From Symsagittifera roscoffensis (taxonomy: Eukaryota > Xenacoelomorpha > Acoela > Convolutidae), in NCBI RefSeq assembly GCF_963678635.1, contig NC_087064.1, positions 34,324,369-34,388,368 of the forward strand: a stretch of DNA of 64,000 bases, written 5' to 3'. Position numbers and translations under genes: made by a program. Shown one piece after another: positions 44,061 through 57,600 of this stretch; the first letter of the stretch is position 1, and each line of letters starts with the position of its first letter. The notes under the pieces were generated by a model. It saw only the letters and a program-made list of their open reading frames with translations. It did no database searches and had not been told where the DNA came from.

Positions 44061-46930
44061 GGGGTGTAATGTCAGATGTCACTGGCAGCCTTCTGTTAAA
44101 AGCCTAAAATTCTGATTTTCGTGATGGAGTGATTCTTTTTTCACCATACTGAAAGATTAAAGGATTCAGAAAAAACGTTACACAATCGATTTGTAGATTG
44201 CTTTTTTGGTTCTGAAAAAATGCGTAGCAGTGATTCGCTCGTTAGGATTCAAAAGGTTCGCAGCTGTTTTTTTTAATTTAAAATTAAATTGTTTCTCCTT
44301 TTTTGTTGTTTTTATCTATTGAACAAACTGCTATGCAGTGATTTGTTCTTTTCGTTTATATAATTTGAATAAAGTTATTAATTGGCTACTTCAATTCTAT
44401 CTTTTTCTTTTGCGTTGCACTGTTTTCTTATTGAATTTCAGTTTTGTGTTTTCTTTTCAGGTTTTTTTGACGAAAGCTCTGGAGCGATTTGTTCCCTTTT
44501 TTTTTAAACAATCTTTGCAATGAATTGTCTCATTTTTAATTTATTTGAAAGCAAAACCTCGACACCTTTTTTAAAAAAAAAAGCTTTGCAACCAGTAATC
44601 CTTTTTCACAAAAAATTTTCGATGATTTGTTATTTTTGTTATTCAACAAACAGTTATTCAGTGATTTCTTTTTTTGATATCAGGTAATTTAAATGAAGTG
44701 TTCCTTTTATTCTTTTTCAGGGATGATTTCGGTACTTGATTCGGTATGATCCTTTGATTTTTGAATGCTCTTTGAATATTGTTTTAAGATTCAAGCTTGG
44801 AAAAACATATTTTTTTCACTCTATCGGCTATTTGGAAAATTCCTTTGTATGATCGTTTAAAAAAAATTGGAAAAAAATAAGATAATGTTCGTTCTTATTG
44901 ATTCTTTTCTTATCATCTGTGTAATGCTTAATCAACCTTAATTCTTTATCATCCCGTAACCTATAGAAAGGATGCCCGGTTGTTTTTAATATCGGTGAAT
45001 AATAGGTTTTTGTTTTCCCCAAACAAAACTTTTCCCCAAACCGATTTATGATTAATCATCTTATTCTTACGTTGTTGTTTTTTCAGGTATGTTATTGTCT
45101 AATTCACTATTCTATTTTTTAAAGCCAGTGTTGCTCGAACAACTGATTTTCTGGAATTTCGGTGATATAATGTTAAGTTTTTCAAAATCGTTTTCACTTA
45201 TCAACCTCATTTCAGGTGTTTTTCTGCGTATAATTTAGATAATCATTTAGAATGCGGAAATTTCTGCATTGGATTGCTAGTTAAAATTTAATTTTACGAA
45301 GTTTGAAATTACCAACCCTAGTGTGGGGTGCTTTCAGGGTGCGCTCAGTGGTTGCAAATCTTGCTTTCAAATTCGACTGCTCAGGCTACTTAATTTTCCT
45401 GAATCGTCTTAGTGTCCAAGATATGCCGTTGCTGGAAGAAAATTTAGATCTAAAAAAACTTTGATAGATGAAATTAGTGATTTTGCTAATAAAATCGTTT
45501 TTTTTTTTAATATAGAAAGTGCAGTTTTATGGGGTCGGCGATTTAGGGTTTTCTTTCTAATCTGAAAACAAAAACTTGAAACCCTGTAGTTTCGGAGATT
45601 TGACTATTTTAGTTTGAAAAGAACCACTAGGTTGAAATTATATTTTTTTGTTTAATTTTTGAATTAAAAAGTTTTCTGGGATGCCCCCCTCTCTTCTTAC
45701 GGTTGCATGCGTTTCATTGCTATCTCATATATTTTTCATATAAACATTTTTCATAGTGATTATGCTGTTGGAAACACCGGAGTTGCTTTACACGCTAGGA
45801 TTAGTTAAATTAACTGTCCTGATTAATCGAAACAATTATTTGAAACAAAATTATGAAAACAGTTGGATCTTGTTAAATAGTTTTTCACCTACATACATGG
45901 AACCTTGTATTTTCGCCCCCACCCCTACAAAAAAACTTTTTCTGTTCTCGCCCAATCAAGGCAGTATTTCTGTTTTCAAGTGCAGATTATGCTTAAATTG
46001 TTTACTTTCAAATTTCATAGAAATTCTCTGTTTCTCGCATTTCCACTGGTGGCATTATCTCATTTCCATTCACACTTTGAAAGGAATTGGTTCCCCTATT
46101 TCAATAGGGGAAGGCACAGTTGATAAAAGCCCAAGAATTTTTATGTTGTGTTTCGATGGCTATCTCATACAGTAGTTTCAGATATAAGGAGTAATCTATT
46201 ACTAACGCTATTTAATTTCGACCGGATAGGTTGGTGCAACTCTTATTTTCTAAGTTTCAATAGATCAGAGATATGCTGAAAGTTATTAAGCGATCAACAT
46301 TGTTCTGATATCTGTAAAATGCATCCCTCTAGAAAACAAGTCAAACTTAGAGAAAGTGATTAATTTTGGATTATGATCAGTCAGTAAAACCTAAGTGTTA
46401 AGATCATGCAAAGCGAGAAGCGAGAAAAAAAATTCCCAATGGGTTGCAACCAACTGGTGTTCACGAAAATTTTTTGAAATGTTTTAGTAAGTTTAAAAGT
46501 CTTTAAGTTTGGCTGATGAGTAACTTACAATTAACCTGCTTGTCTGGACAGGAGGGATCAAAGTTGTATGATAATGTGGGTTAATAATTGCGATGCATAG
46601 AATATCAGTTGTACGAGATAACTTAAACTAGGCCAAATAGCGTTATAAGAAATATTTGTAAAATATCATCTTCAAAGAAAAATTGCAGAATAGGGCTGGT
46701 TTGATCCATAAGAGAACACCAAAGTAAGCACTAACAAGAATAGCCGGTTTTTTTTCAGATAAGTGTAGTTTTTCCTGCGTATTGTGATAAAAAGATCTGA
46801 CGTGTAAATATAACTTGAAATTAATGGAGAGTCATTTTAAAATAGGCAAATTGGGGGGAAAATGACAAGAGAAACAAGAAAAATCAAAAAAAAATTTAAT
46901 TAAAAAAAATCAAATTTTTATTGCATGTTT
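44060..46930. other. Intron part with a single array unit and weak duplications
   Basis: One isolated array-type unit lies at about 45290-45480 (CCAACCCTAGTGTGGGGTGC ... AAGATATGCCG). Two diverged copies of a T-rich segment containing CAACAAACAGTTATTCAGTG / GAACAAACTGCTATGCAGTG lie near 44320 and 44650. Nothing else is recognised. Confidence 0.5.
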
Positions 46931-48190
46931 TATGAAAAAAAATTTTCTCGTTTAATCTTTATCCTATTGCAATAGTTAAGAATTTGTTTTCGATATTCCA
47001 CTCTGAATTCAGTGTTTATTTCATCGAGTTTAAAGTTAGCAACCCATCAGTTATTATGATTACCCAATTATGATTACCCAAATTCTTTAGTTTATAAAGA
47101 TTTTTCAAAAATTTCAGAAATTCAAATTAAAGAATGTTTAGCAAAAATTGAAACTTCCAACCCTGTAGTTGGGCGCTGTCAGGGTATTCTAAGTGATTCC
47201 GAGTCCTGCCCCCAAATACGGTTGATCAAATCCTTGTTGTTTATGAGATATGACGTTGTTTGTGATTTTTTCAAAAAATTTAGAAAACTTAAATTAGAAG
47301 CATTTCTCAAAATTTGAAGTAACCAATCCGGAAGTACTCCAAGGAGTTGCAAATCTCGCGTTCAAACGCCACTGCTCCAATGCTTTTGAATTTCCGAGAT
47401 GTGATGTTTATTAGGTCTTTCAAACTTTTTGAAGAACTTCACAAAATTTGAAGATCTTATCTCTATAGTGAGGCGCTGTCAGGGTATTCGTAGGGGTTGT
47501 CTATCTTGCCTCCAAGTATGACCGCTCAAATCTTTTAATTTTTCGAGATATGACGTTTTTTTATGATTTGTTTCAAAATTTTCAGAAAACCTTAGATTTG
47601 AAAAAAATTTATAAACATTCTAAATTCATAACCCCTTTCTTGGGTGCTGTGAGAGTTTTCTAAGCGGTTGGTAATTTTGCGTTCAAATGCGGCTGGTGAA
47701 ATGCTTTTAGTTTCCGAGATGTGATGTTTTTTTTTTTCATTTTTCCTAAAATTGTCAAAGAACATACTTTCGAAAAACTAACATTCCTTACTTTATAGGG
47801 AGACAACCTTTTTGTCAGGGTGCACTAGGACGTTCCGAATGTTGCATCCAAACATGAATGCTCAAACCATTTTTTTCCTAGATTTGACGTTATTTAAGAT
47901 TTTTTCAACTTTTTCCTAAACATAGGTTCAAAAAATCAACAACATTTGAAATTCTCAACCCTATAGTAGGTTGTTTTCAGATAACTCTCGGTGGTTGTGA
48001 GTTTGACCTTCATATCCCTTCAAAAGTTCACTAAATTTTTGAGTTCTGACGTTTTTTTTTTAAATTAGACTTAGAAAAAAAAACGAAACAAATTATTTAC
48101 TAAATCTGAAATTGGGTGCTGTCAGAGTACACTAGAAGCTTGCAGATCTTGTTTTCAAACAACTAAAAATTATGAGTTGCCAAAAATTCG
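46930..48190. repeat. Intronic tandem array III (same family as array I)
   Basis: About six or seven further diverged units, with GAGATATGACG/GAGATGTGATG motifs near 47248, 47395, 47545 and 47715 and the CTGTCAGGGT(A/G) motif before each. Unit length is about 150-165 bp. Confidence 0.78.
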
Positions 48191-48840
48191 AAGCTCCGGA
48201 GGTGCGTTACACGCTGGTATTATTTAATTGAGCGAGAAATTTCCAGCCATGTTTAAGGAAGTTTACATATTAAGACTTATACGCAATCTCGAAATGTTTC
48301 AGCTAGTCTATATTTGTATAGCTATGTTGTCAAATAGGTTTTGTGCGTTTTCGCATCGTTTTTATCATGCATTGAATCATTTTTAAGCATTAACTTGAAG
48401 CATGCTATGCAATGTTTTATTTCTCCTTTTTGTATATTGTTTTTTGAAATTTAAATCCGGGCTATTTTGAGTTTTGCTTCTCATAATTGGTGATACTTAC
48501 TTGGTGCTACAGTCTTTTGCTAGCTCTCCTGAAGCCCTCTTTATTGTGGGCTTCGGTTTGTTTCGGAAGCCCAAGCCCCTCTCGAACTTATTCACTGGTT
48601 ACTGCTGCATTGGCTCAAGCTTTCATCCTGCTCTGCGGGTGTTATAGGGACATCGTAGTGTAGAAGAAGAAGTATCCGTAGAGTGAACAAGTTCAAAAAA
48701 GTTAAACGAACCGGCCGTGAGGGACTACGACGAGCGAGTTTTTGGTTCAAGTTCACTTTGGTAGAAGACTTTTGGCAGAAAAATATTAGTTTTTACCAGA
48801 TTCAAAATTGTTTAAATGACAGCGCAGTAACCTGAAATTT
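48110..48840. repeat. Intronic segmental repeat, copy 2
   Basis: Diverged counterpart of 43280-44060, offset by about 4.8 kb. It shows the same sequence of motifs from the ACACGCTGGTATT box to GACAGCGCAG. Confidence 0.7.
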
Positions 48841-51800
48841 TTTTACTGCTTAAGATCGTCCTTGGTAGTCTTATCTCTTAAGCGCTTAAAATTAACTTAA
48901 AAAATTTGATTCATTGTTTTCGAATTCAATTTATCATCGACTTTTTCCCCAATATGTATATGATATTTTTAATTGACGTGTTCTTTTGTACCGTGTTTAA
49001 GCGACTTTTACACGTTTATTTTTACACGCTATCTCTCTCTACCCGTTGAAGTCTTCCGCAACGTCATATTCTTTTTACAAAAGTCTTTCCACGAAAGTTC
49101 CGATTTGTATTTTCATTCTTCTCGAAATAAGTTTCTTAAACAATTTAAGAAAAACGATTCGGCTGTTCTATAAATTTTTCCCAGAAACTTAATGATTTCT
49201 CTTTGAGTCCTTTGAAAAATCTCCACAAAAAAGTTCCACGTTTTTTTGTTTTATTCAAAAGAGCTTTCAATTGTTTTTCTTGATCTATAACTTATTAGAA
49301 AAAAAAGCTCCGTTCAACCCTCAAACATTTTTCGATAAAAGTTTAACTGAAGTTTTAATCATCTTTTTCGTGTTTTTGCGTACGGCTGGTGTCTTAGTCA
49401 CTATTTTAAGAAAATTTGATTTTTGAGATATATAAATGTTTTTTTTTGCAAAAAAGTATGCTTCATTGAGCGTTCTCAAATTATGTTTTAATAAAGCTTA
49501 GTTTGCATAACTCAACAGACCATGCAAGCCCTCGTGAAAAGGTTGAGCATGACCACCTTTCGATCCTGTTTAATGTCTCTCAGAAGTGCAAGGTCGTGGT
49601 CGCAGGCCACAGCTCGAGCCTGGGATCCTTATGCAATAGAAACTTCCAATTCTTCGACTCAGAGCACGCTAGAGAACTGCGTTCTCACTGCATTCCTTTT
49701 GAATGTAGTCACCATATCAACCTTTATTCTCATCTGAAGCTATCGCTCATGATTTCGTTTATATCTGTAATGGGATCTATCTGTTTATTGATAATGTTGA
49801 TTTGTAGACAAAAAGTAAAATGAACGTTTTTCTATCATGAACTTAACACGCAGTCATCAGTATTTTGTGCTTTGCACGGGTTTTTGCCTTGAGCTTCTTG
49901 TGAGAGCTTTTGTTTGGTCGTAAAGAGGATTTTTTATTCAAAGTCATACTCAGTGATGAAATTCTGCACTGGATCCCTGATTGTTAATTAATTACATTTG
50001 TGACAAGCAAGGGTATTGCAACCGGGTACTAGACTTTTTCCCCTGTAAACAACTGTGTTCACTGAAGTACTAAAATTTGCATCATCAATTGTATTTTTGC
50101 AGGCAACAGTCAATTTTTGAGGATATCTGCATTTTAATTGCCCGTTTTATTCGAAATTTGTTTTTCTTTTTTTTAGCTTACCAATACCAACTCCATGTCA
50201 GCTTTTTTTATTTGCTCTTTCATTTTGATTCGGCCTTAAAGTTTTCGGCTCGCAACATATCGGCTAGGAAACTTCTTTTCGAGGAGCAAAAAAGATTTTG
50301 CCTAATACTTCTGATTAGGACTTCTCTTGCTTTAGAATTTTTAAGTTTTTCTTATGAAAAACGATTTTTGTTTGGCAAAACGTATCTGCTCAAGAGTTTT
50401 TGGCTTTGTTGCCGCTGTGTTAGTTTCCTTTCGATGCTTAATTAACGCTTAATTATTTTTTTTCTGGGTATATTTTTTTTGAAAAAAAAATCAAGACAAA
50501 TTGTAGAACATTTTTTGATAGATCTATTTTTCAATTTAAAAAAATGCAATTTTTCCCCGGCTTTCATCTCTATTTTTGTCTGTTCGTTTGTCATGCTATG
50601 TATCTGTCATGAAAAATGTCAGTAATTCAGTTGCAAGATTTTTTTTGAAGTTTTTTTTTCGGTTTGACTGTTCATCTTGAAATAGTTAGAGTTTGCATCG
50701 CAGGGGGTGCGAAGCTCTGCTTCGTCTCTCTGTAAGTTTAGCTTTCTATCTACCCGTCTGTCTATCTAACTATAGATTATTTAAATAGCGTTTCGTGTGA
50801 CTAATGTTTAAGGATACCGTGTTGACTTGTTCTAATGCCAATCTATTTTAACGTTTTACAATAATGCATTTGAATGATGTATTTCATTTTATCAATGCAA
50901 AATGTTCAATGCCACTTCCCGACGTCATCTGCGGTTTTACCAAACGTCTCTTGGAGCGCGAATGATTCAACTTTTCGGTGTTCTTTTTTGCTACTCATTT
51001 TTAACTATTGCGAATGCAAGTATGTTCCTACCGGGTACTAGACTTTATTTTCCATAAATAACTTTGTTCACAGGGATCACTAGACTCGTTTCCTGAAAAC
51101 CTCTGTTAGCAACAATTTTGCTGCATCAGATATTTTTTGTACATGTTCTCTTTTTGAAATTTTGTCCTATTCGAAATTTTTAATTTTTTCAGTTTTTCTT
51201 TTTTTTCGGCTTAACAAGTTTCGGCCTATTTTATACCGGCTTTGTGATTTTTATTGCGCTTTTTACTTAGTGGCTTTTTTTGTCTCAGATAGTGCGAAGC
51301 TGTTCAAAAAGTTGTTTCAGGGTTTTATTTCACAAATTTCAGTTTTTGAGAAAAAACAGTTGATTTGATTTTTATTAGTGGGCTGTAGGAAACTTTGACC
51401 AGTTTTTCGAAAAGTTCTTTTTTCAAAAACTACCCTGTCAGTTTGGAGGTTGAAAAAATCAATCGGAAAAAGGTTTTTCTTGTGATAGGGGCTAGTAGAG
51501 AAACCGCTATAGACTCAGGAAAAGTCAAATCTTTGAAGTTTTGATCGTTTTTGGACCTATTCTTTTTTCGCGATAAATGTATTTTTACGCTTTCTATTAG
51601 CAAGCGTTATCAAATCGGAACATCTTTTTTTTCGGGTTAACGACTAGTTTAACACTATCACTAAATCATTTTTACAGTTACATTCAGTTATGCATATAGG
51701 CAATTACAATCAACTCTGCAGCAAACATGCTCAATTTGTCGAAAACTCTAAGTTAACTACTGGTTATGGAAATGGCTAAGGGCCTAGGGTCGAATCCTGT

Positions 51801-52551
51801 AAGCGCCTGTTTTTTAAAACCCAAATGGTTTAATAACAAAAAATCATCGGCAGATCAATTTCCTTTGCCATTTTTGGTTCTAGATTAATTGATGTCCGAT
51901 CACGTGTTGAGTGAACGCTCGGAAAAACTTAAAGCTTGTTAAATGCCAGTGGTTGTTTTTTTTCGTCTGTTTTCTGAGATTGAATGTTTCGTATTTTCAA
52001 AAAAGATTTTTTCAAGTTTTTTTTTCGATATAGTTATTTCTACCTCACTGACTAATTGGTAATTTACATTGCTACGCTTCCGTTGTATGGAAAATGATCC
52101 GAAGCTTCGCTTTGCCTCTATGTTTAAATTCAGTTCATTAACAGATTAAATTACTTTTCGGTCCAGTGTTCTCAAGTTCGGTTAATTTGACCAAAAAGTT
52201 TCAGTAAAATTGTTCTTAATATTTAAAGAGCTTCCTTGCCATATATTTTTCTTAGAAGTTAATTGATTTTTTCTCGGATTCTCAGCGGAATAAAAAAATG
52301 CCTATTGGTCCATTTTTTTCTAAATGGCATAATTTTGAGAAAAAAGGCCGTTCATAAACAGTTTCTGAAATTCAAAGAGCTATAGCGAGATATGTTTCTT
52401 ACTGAATGTTCAAAATTGAAAAAATTTCAACCATCTTTTTTTTTCGGTTTCCTTTGGTTTTTTCAATTTTTTTGAATTTTCTGCTTATATTAATTTCAAT
52501 GCTTTTTTGTGTTTTGAAATAAATATAGAAGTTGAAATAGTCGGAGTTTAG
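48841..52551. other. 3' part of the PPP6R intron, weak duplications only
   Basis: A loose repeat pair shares ACCGGGTACTAGACTTT near 50018 and 51031, with similar downstream order. A TATC microsatellite lies at about 50748-50775. No gene or RNA is supported. Confidence 0.5.
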
Positions 52552-53643
52552 ATTCTACGGGACTATGAAAAGCCTCTGGGAGGGACGAATCCAAACAAAT
52601 ACAGCATAGATGATGACGAGTCAGCAAACGTCATGCTCTCTTTCAACGAGGAGCCAGCTCTCCAGAAAGCATTCATAGAGTATTCTACTCAGGAAATGAC
52701 AACTGATACCTCACACTTCGAGAGTCTCACAGGACCCAGAGACTTGGACGAGTTCTTTAGTGGAAAGTCGTTACCAGTGCCCCAATTCAGCCACCCTCCG
52801 GTATCCTCGATGACAGAAGCTGACCACGAAAGATCCACCAACCTCTTCGAAAGTCTGTGCGAACAAAGATTGAACACCTTCAAAGATTTAGACGAGGACG
52901 ACTTGGAAGATATGGATTTAAGTAGCAAGCCAGACTTCACGCAGACATCTTCGCCTAATCAGACTACGTTTGGAGGCGCTTCATTTGAGGCTAAGTTCAA
53001 TGAGGTATTTGGATCCCCAGAGACGCAAACGAACACTGGTACTCCAGACTTTTTCACTGCTAGTTCAGCCCAGTCTACAATGGACCCATTTTCGAGTTAC
53101 GACCTCTTTTCCTCTTCAACGTCTAAAGACTGGCCGGAAAAGACAGATCCAGGGACTATTATTCCACAGGGAGTTGTCACGCCTAATGTAGATCCCTTCG
53201 GTGTGGCATCTAATCCGACAGATGATTCATCTAATTGGGCAGACTTCACCAGTTTTGGGACCAGTTTCTCAAAAGGCCTAGACAGTATCAATCCAAACAC
53301 TGAGACACCCATGGTTTTGCAGTCGGTTGAAGCTAATGAAGAAATGACGACGACGACAAATGTAGAATCAGCTGCTCCATCGGAGACTCCTTTTACCTCA
53401 CAGAGCACATCTCCTGGTGTAGATGTGGAAGCAACGGCCTCTAGCTCATCAGATAGTGTGTCACCTGCGATGACAGGGCCACCTATATTCCCGGCTGCGA
53501 ACTTAGAACAAGGTGAAAACGACACGGACGAACAGTTGGGAGATAACTTCAACTTCTTGAGCTCCTCCGGACTAGCTAAGTCGTTCTCAGGGCCAGTGTG
53601 CCCCGGAGACGAACCTTCGTCAACTGTGGCTGGAGACGACTAG
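52552..53643 (+). CDS. PPP6R: PPP6R-type protein, exon 2 (C-terminal region)
   Basis: The exon opens after GGAGTTTAG with ILRDYEKPLGGTNPNKYSID. It contains LQKAFIEYSTQEMT, the counterpart of the conserved 'QQAF.DYQMQQMT' element of PPP6R proteins. The remainder is a Ser/Thr/Pro-rich acidic tail with DPF repeats (TMDPFSSYDLF, VDPFGVA) and SNWADFTSF, matching the W-x-DF motifs near the family's C-terminus. Exon 1 (39370-41112) joins in phase 0 to give about 944 residues, within the usual family size. The Met at 52633 is internal and should not be used as a start. An AATAAA lies about 265 nt downstream of the stop. Confidence 0.85.
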   Translation: MLRDYEKPLGGTNPNKYSIDDDESANVMLSFNEEPALQKAFIEYSTQEMTTDTSHFESLTGPRDLDEFFSGKSLPVPQFSHPPVSSMTEADHERSTNLFESLCEQRLNTFKDLDEDDLEDMDLSSKPDFTQTSSPNQTTFGGASFEAKFNEVFGSPETQTNTGTPDFFTASSAQSTMDPFSSYDLFSSSTSKDWPEKTDPGTIIPQGVVTPNVDPFGVASNPTDDSSNWADFTSFGTSFSKGLDSINPNTETPMVLQSVEANEEMTTTTNVESAAPSETPFTSQSTSPGVDVEATASSSSDSVSPAMTGPPIFPAANLEQGENDTDEQLGDNFNFLSSSGLAKSFSGPVCPGDEPSSTVAGDD

Positions 53644-53907
53644 CTAGCCTGCCTGCACAGTTTGTGCCGTTTGCTCATTCTATCCCAATTGTTCTTCTAT
53701 TTTACTAACAGACTTCTAGCAGACGACGAATTATGCTCACGCTCACTCAATTTAAAGACAATAGTTACTAGTCAAAGCATCTCATCTGAAAATGACTTGG
53801 GGTTTCAGTGAAAGTAGTAGCATTTATTGAAGATGTTTCAAGCCTCCAGCCTGTCATAACAACACCAGCCATCAAGTTTTCTCCCTTACCTAGCCCCTCG
53901 AAATAAT

Positions 53908-53913
53908 AATAAA
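53908..53913 (+). promoter_or_regulatory. poly(A) signal of the PPP6R gene
   Basis: AATAAA within CGAAATAATAATAAAGATG, about 265 nt after the stop codon and 740 nt before the SIN3 start codon. Confidence 0.5.
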
Positions 53914-54649
53914 GATGAATAGCGTATTGTAATGAATTGGCATTTTGAGTTGTTAATATTGCTATGCTGTAGTTTGAGTTTTCTATTAGTTTGAGCTGTA
54001 TTGTGACAAGAACATAATAAGTGGACCACTTTATACCAATTGGTTTTGTTGGCTCTCTCAATACTGATTGCCTAAATTTATTCGAAGGAAAGTATATTGA
54101 TGTTTCTCAAAATAGACACTCCTGTATTGTAAATAATAGTTTTATATTACAATCACTTATGTATATGTATCTACAATACTATTAAAAACTTTTCGAATAT
54201 TTCTTTTTAACGACGTTAAATAAGAAAAGCCACAAAACGCCTAAATGTGACAAAATTCAATGTTGTTATGGTGTTGCTCAAATGACTTAGGCATCTTGTG
54301 CACTTCAATTGAAAAAATAGCCCAAAAATCAAGAGTTTGAATCCAAAATAACTGCAATGGTATAACTGCAATAAGATAAAGAACGATAATTTTAAATTTT
54401 TTTAGAAAGTGATTATCTACCTACCAAGCAACCGGGTTTGATTCTTAAATGACCATTATCTTTCAGTTTCAGAAGAATGTTCTTTAGTACGAAAGAATTA
54501 CTTAGCGAGCAAGTTTGCTGTCACATAATAGTTGTAAAAAATTGACCCGCCGCCCATAAATGATCTGGCTGATGCCATGATTAATTGTTAATATCTATCA
54601 GTTGTTGGAATATTAAGCTGGTGTTGAAAAGCTATCAACTCGGAATAAA
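53914..54649. other. Intergenic region, presumed SIN3 promoter and 5' UTR
   Basis: About 0.7 kb of AT-rich sequence between the PPP6R poly(A) signal and the SIN3 ATG. No TATA box or other element can be assigned with confidence. Confidence 0.4.
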
Positions 54650-57600
54650 ATGGCTAAAAATCATAATGTCACCTCCCTTCCACTCCCCGCTGTCGTACAC
54701 TCGTCAATCACAGGCATGAACAAACACCACGTGGTGAACGGAGGAGGCCAAGTAAACCATGCATCTCCTATGTCAGCTACAATGGCCACACATTTCACAA
54801 TAAACGCCGCTGGCGCGCCGTCACCGGTGAAAATTACAGTTCCGACAGGGGTGGCGTCGGCTCAGATGTTGGGTACAAGTGGGATGAACCAAGCTGTGGT
54901 CGCCCAGTCATTGCGTTTTACTCCTGAAGTGAACAGTTCAGTGGTAGTAACTGCTGTCCAGCCAAACCTGCATGGAAGCCACTTAGGCGTTGTGCAACCT
55001 GTGATCGCAAACAGTCCGCAAAAAGTGAAAGTGGAGGATGCTCTGAATTATCTGGACCGAGTCAAGTCTCAGTTCGGATCCAGTTCAGTCTACAATGATT
55101 TTCTAGAAATCATGAAGCAGTTTAAATCTCAATTGATTGACACTTCGATTGTCATCCAGCGAGTGTCGGAACTGTTCAAAGGACACGGAAGTCTTATCAC
55201 GGGGTTCAATGCCTTTCTGCCTCCCGGATACCGCATCTACTACAACAATGGCAATGTACAAGTCGTAACTCCTGCGGACACAGCACCAATTTCGATAGTT
55301 GCAACTCCGTCGCCATCTGACGCCAATTTGACCCCATCGAACCCGCCTGGTCATGGTGTTAGGCCCAACGCTTTGCCCTTTCTCAACCATCCTCCTCAGA
55401 AGCCCCAGATGCAAGTTATAACACCGCACCTTTCACCAGCGCCAGGAAACTCGAAGCTGGTTTCAACAGCAGTGAACTCAGTGAAGGGGCGTGCAGCCAA
55501 ACTGAAAGAAACGAAAAATTCAGATAATACCCCTGTGAGCGGTTTAATCAAAACGGAAGAGCAAACTTCAGCTGAGTTTGATCGGGCTGTTAATTTTGTG
55601 AACCGAATAAAAGAGCGTTTTGCGGATGAACCTGGTGTATACGACTCGTTTCTTGAGATTTTGAAATATTACAAAGACCAAGACTTAGGAACTGAGAAGA
55701 TGCCACTTATCGGCAAAGACCTCTATGAAAAGGTGTCCTCTCTGTTCAAGAACGACAAGGATTTAATGGCCGAGTTTGCCAATTTCCTCCCTGATATGAT
55801 GTCTGGAATGCTAGCTGGACAGAAGAAACGACCGCAGTCTTCTGGACAGATGAGATCACAGAACCCTGAATTCACCCAGACCACTGTACGGGAAAATCGA
55901 CCGCCGGTCAAGCACAGTAGGAGGAGGACCCAGAGCAACGAATTCGAAAGCCCAACGTCCAGGTTCTCCTCTAACAGTTTGATAGCTTCTCGTGATTTAC
56001 TTAATCCCGGAGTAGTTCATGAAATGGTTTCCGATATCCCGCGGAAGAAAAGTAAAACTGTAGAGCAATCAGATAGGGTTAACTTGGTTAATACAAGGAG
56101 TGAGTTTGCCATGTTTGATGAAATCAGAAATATGTTGCGAGCTAGGACAGATAACGAATCTGCTTACAATGATTTCATTAAGTGCATGTATATGCTGAAT
56201 AACAAAATTATCACCAAAAAGGAGTTTATTCGGATGATTTTGCCGCTGATCCAGCTTTCTGAAGACCAGAATTGTAGCGTTGCTTTCGACTGGCTTGTCC
56301 AGTTTCTGGGTTTGAAATCCAGTGATGCCGAGCATAAAATTACCGGTGATCGTTTTCCTCTCCGGACTCACCAGATGCGTTTGACGGATAAAGATAACGA
56401 ACTGGAGAGCAATGATGACGGAGAGTCTACAGATGAATTCGAAGAAGAGTTACCGCCAACGTGTAAAAATGTTGACCTGAAATTAAGAAAAACATCGAAC
56501 GGCCATTTGCCCACTCTCGGAAGACCAAAGACAAAGACTGAAAACAGTAGTAAGGAAAATTCTATTGCTCCGAAGATGAACAAAGCCGCAAAGATGGAGG
56601 AGGAGCCTGTAGCGACCCTGTGCAATAATTCAGAAGTGATGGTTGAATTTGTATTTGAACCTTTAGACTTGTACGCCTTGCCCAAACATGGAACCAGTTA
56701 CCGTGTTCTACCAAAGGAAGAAACAGAAGCCTCTTCATTCAATAGTGTTAAATTAGAGCCTGCAATATTAGAATGCATTAACACGCAGTACAGATCTGTA
56801 TCATCAGCCGCAGAACAGAGCTCATATGTGCCTGCCTCTAGTAGAAAGAGGTACAGTCAAGACTACATGAGTCGTATTGATGATGAGCGCTTTGAGCTAG
56901 ACTTGATGATGGACGTGAATAGTGCTGCTATTAAGAGCATAGAGGCACTGCAAAAGGCGGTTTCGAAGACATCAGGTGCCGCTGGAGACCTGAAAAGCGT
57001 AGAGTTACGGAATGTTTTGAGTTCGGTAAGTACAGCCAACTTGAAAAGTGCACTTGTTAGATTATACGGCGATAGGTATCCGGAAATATTGGAAAGTCTG
57101 TTCACGACTCCGAAAAGTTCATTGAGTGTAGTGAAGTCGCGCCTACGCAATCGCCAAGACCACTGGGAGCAGAGGAAGAAAGAGTTCACTAAAGTTTGGA
57201 ATTCACTATATAGTAAACATGCTCTGCGTGCCTTAGACCTGCGGAGCAGCTCATATAAACAGTCTGATCTGAGAAACACCAAGTCGAAAAAATTGATCAA
57301 TGATGCAGAGCAGGCGAGAATGTCAGAGGAAAGTGGTGTCGACTATCTTCCATCTGCAATTACGGTCAGATGCCTGGAAGACGACAGACCGTGGACACCT
57401 CATCTGAAGCTAAAATACGAGAGTTCTCAAGCAATCAGAGATGCGGATAGACTAGTCATCTACTACTTGAAAAGAAATGTCTCCAGTCGAGCAGAGAAGT
57501 GGCGCATGAAGAGACTCTTGCGACATTTTTTGAAAGATTTGACGTCACTGGAGCGAGCCGAAATGTCTGATGATGAACTAGGCGTAGACGAGGGCTCCGA

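Larger units (their letters stand above)
41113..52551 (+). other. 11.4 kb intron of the PPP6R gene
   Basis: Bounded by a GTGAGT donor and a GAGTTTAG acceptor that join two coding exons in the same phase. It is filled with diverged tandem and segmental repeats, described separately. Open frames within it, up to 139 codons (for example 45756-46175), have no recognisable family. Confidence 0.8.

Noticed and set aside
45756-46175. 139-codon frame inside the PPP6R intron
   Set aside because: No recognisable domain. It begins in sequence resembling the intronic repeat motif (TTTACACGCTAGGATT) and has no matched splice sites that would keep the PPP6R frame.
49503-49823. 106-codon frame in the PPP6R intron
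   Set aside because: Overlaps another frame of 71 codons on the same strand, with no family resemblance and no supporting signals.
51740-51830. Possible tRNA or tRNA-derived SINE (AGGGTCGAATCCTG followed by T6)
   Set aside because: The B-box-like sequence is one base short, no acceptor stem pairs with the 3' end, and no convincing A box is present at the right distance.
54085-54649. Core promoter elements for SIN3
   Set aside because: AT-rich background makes TATA-like strings meaningless; no initiator or other motif could be supported.
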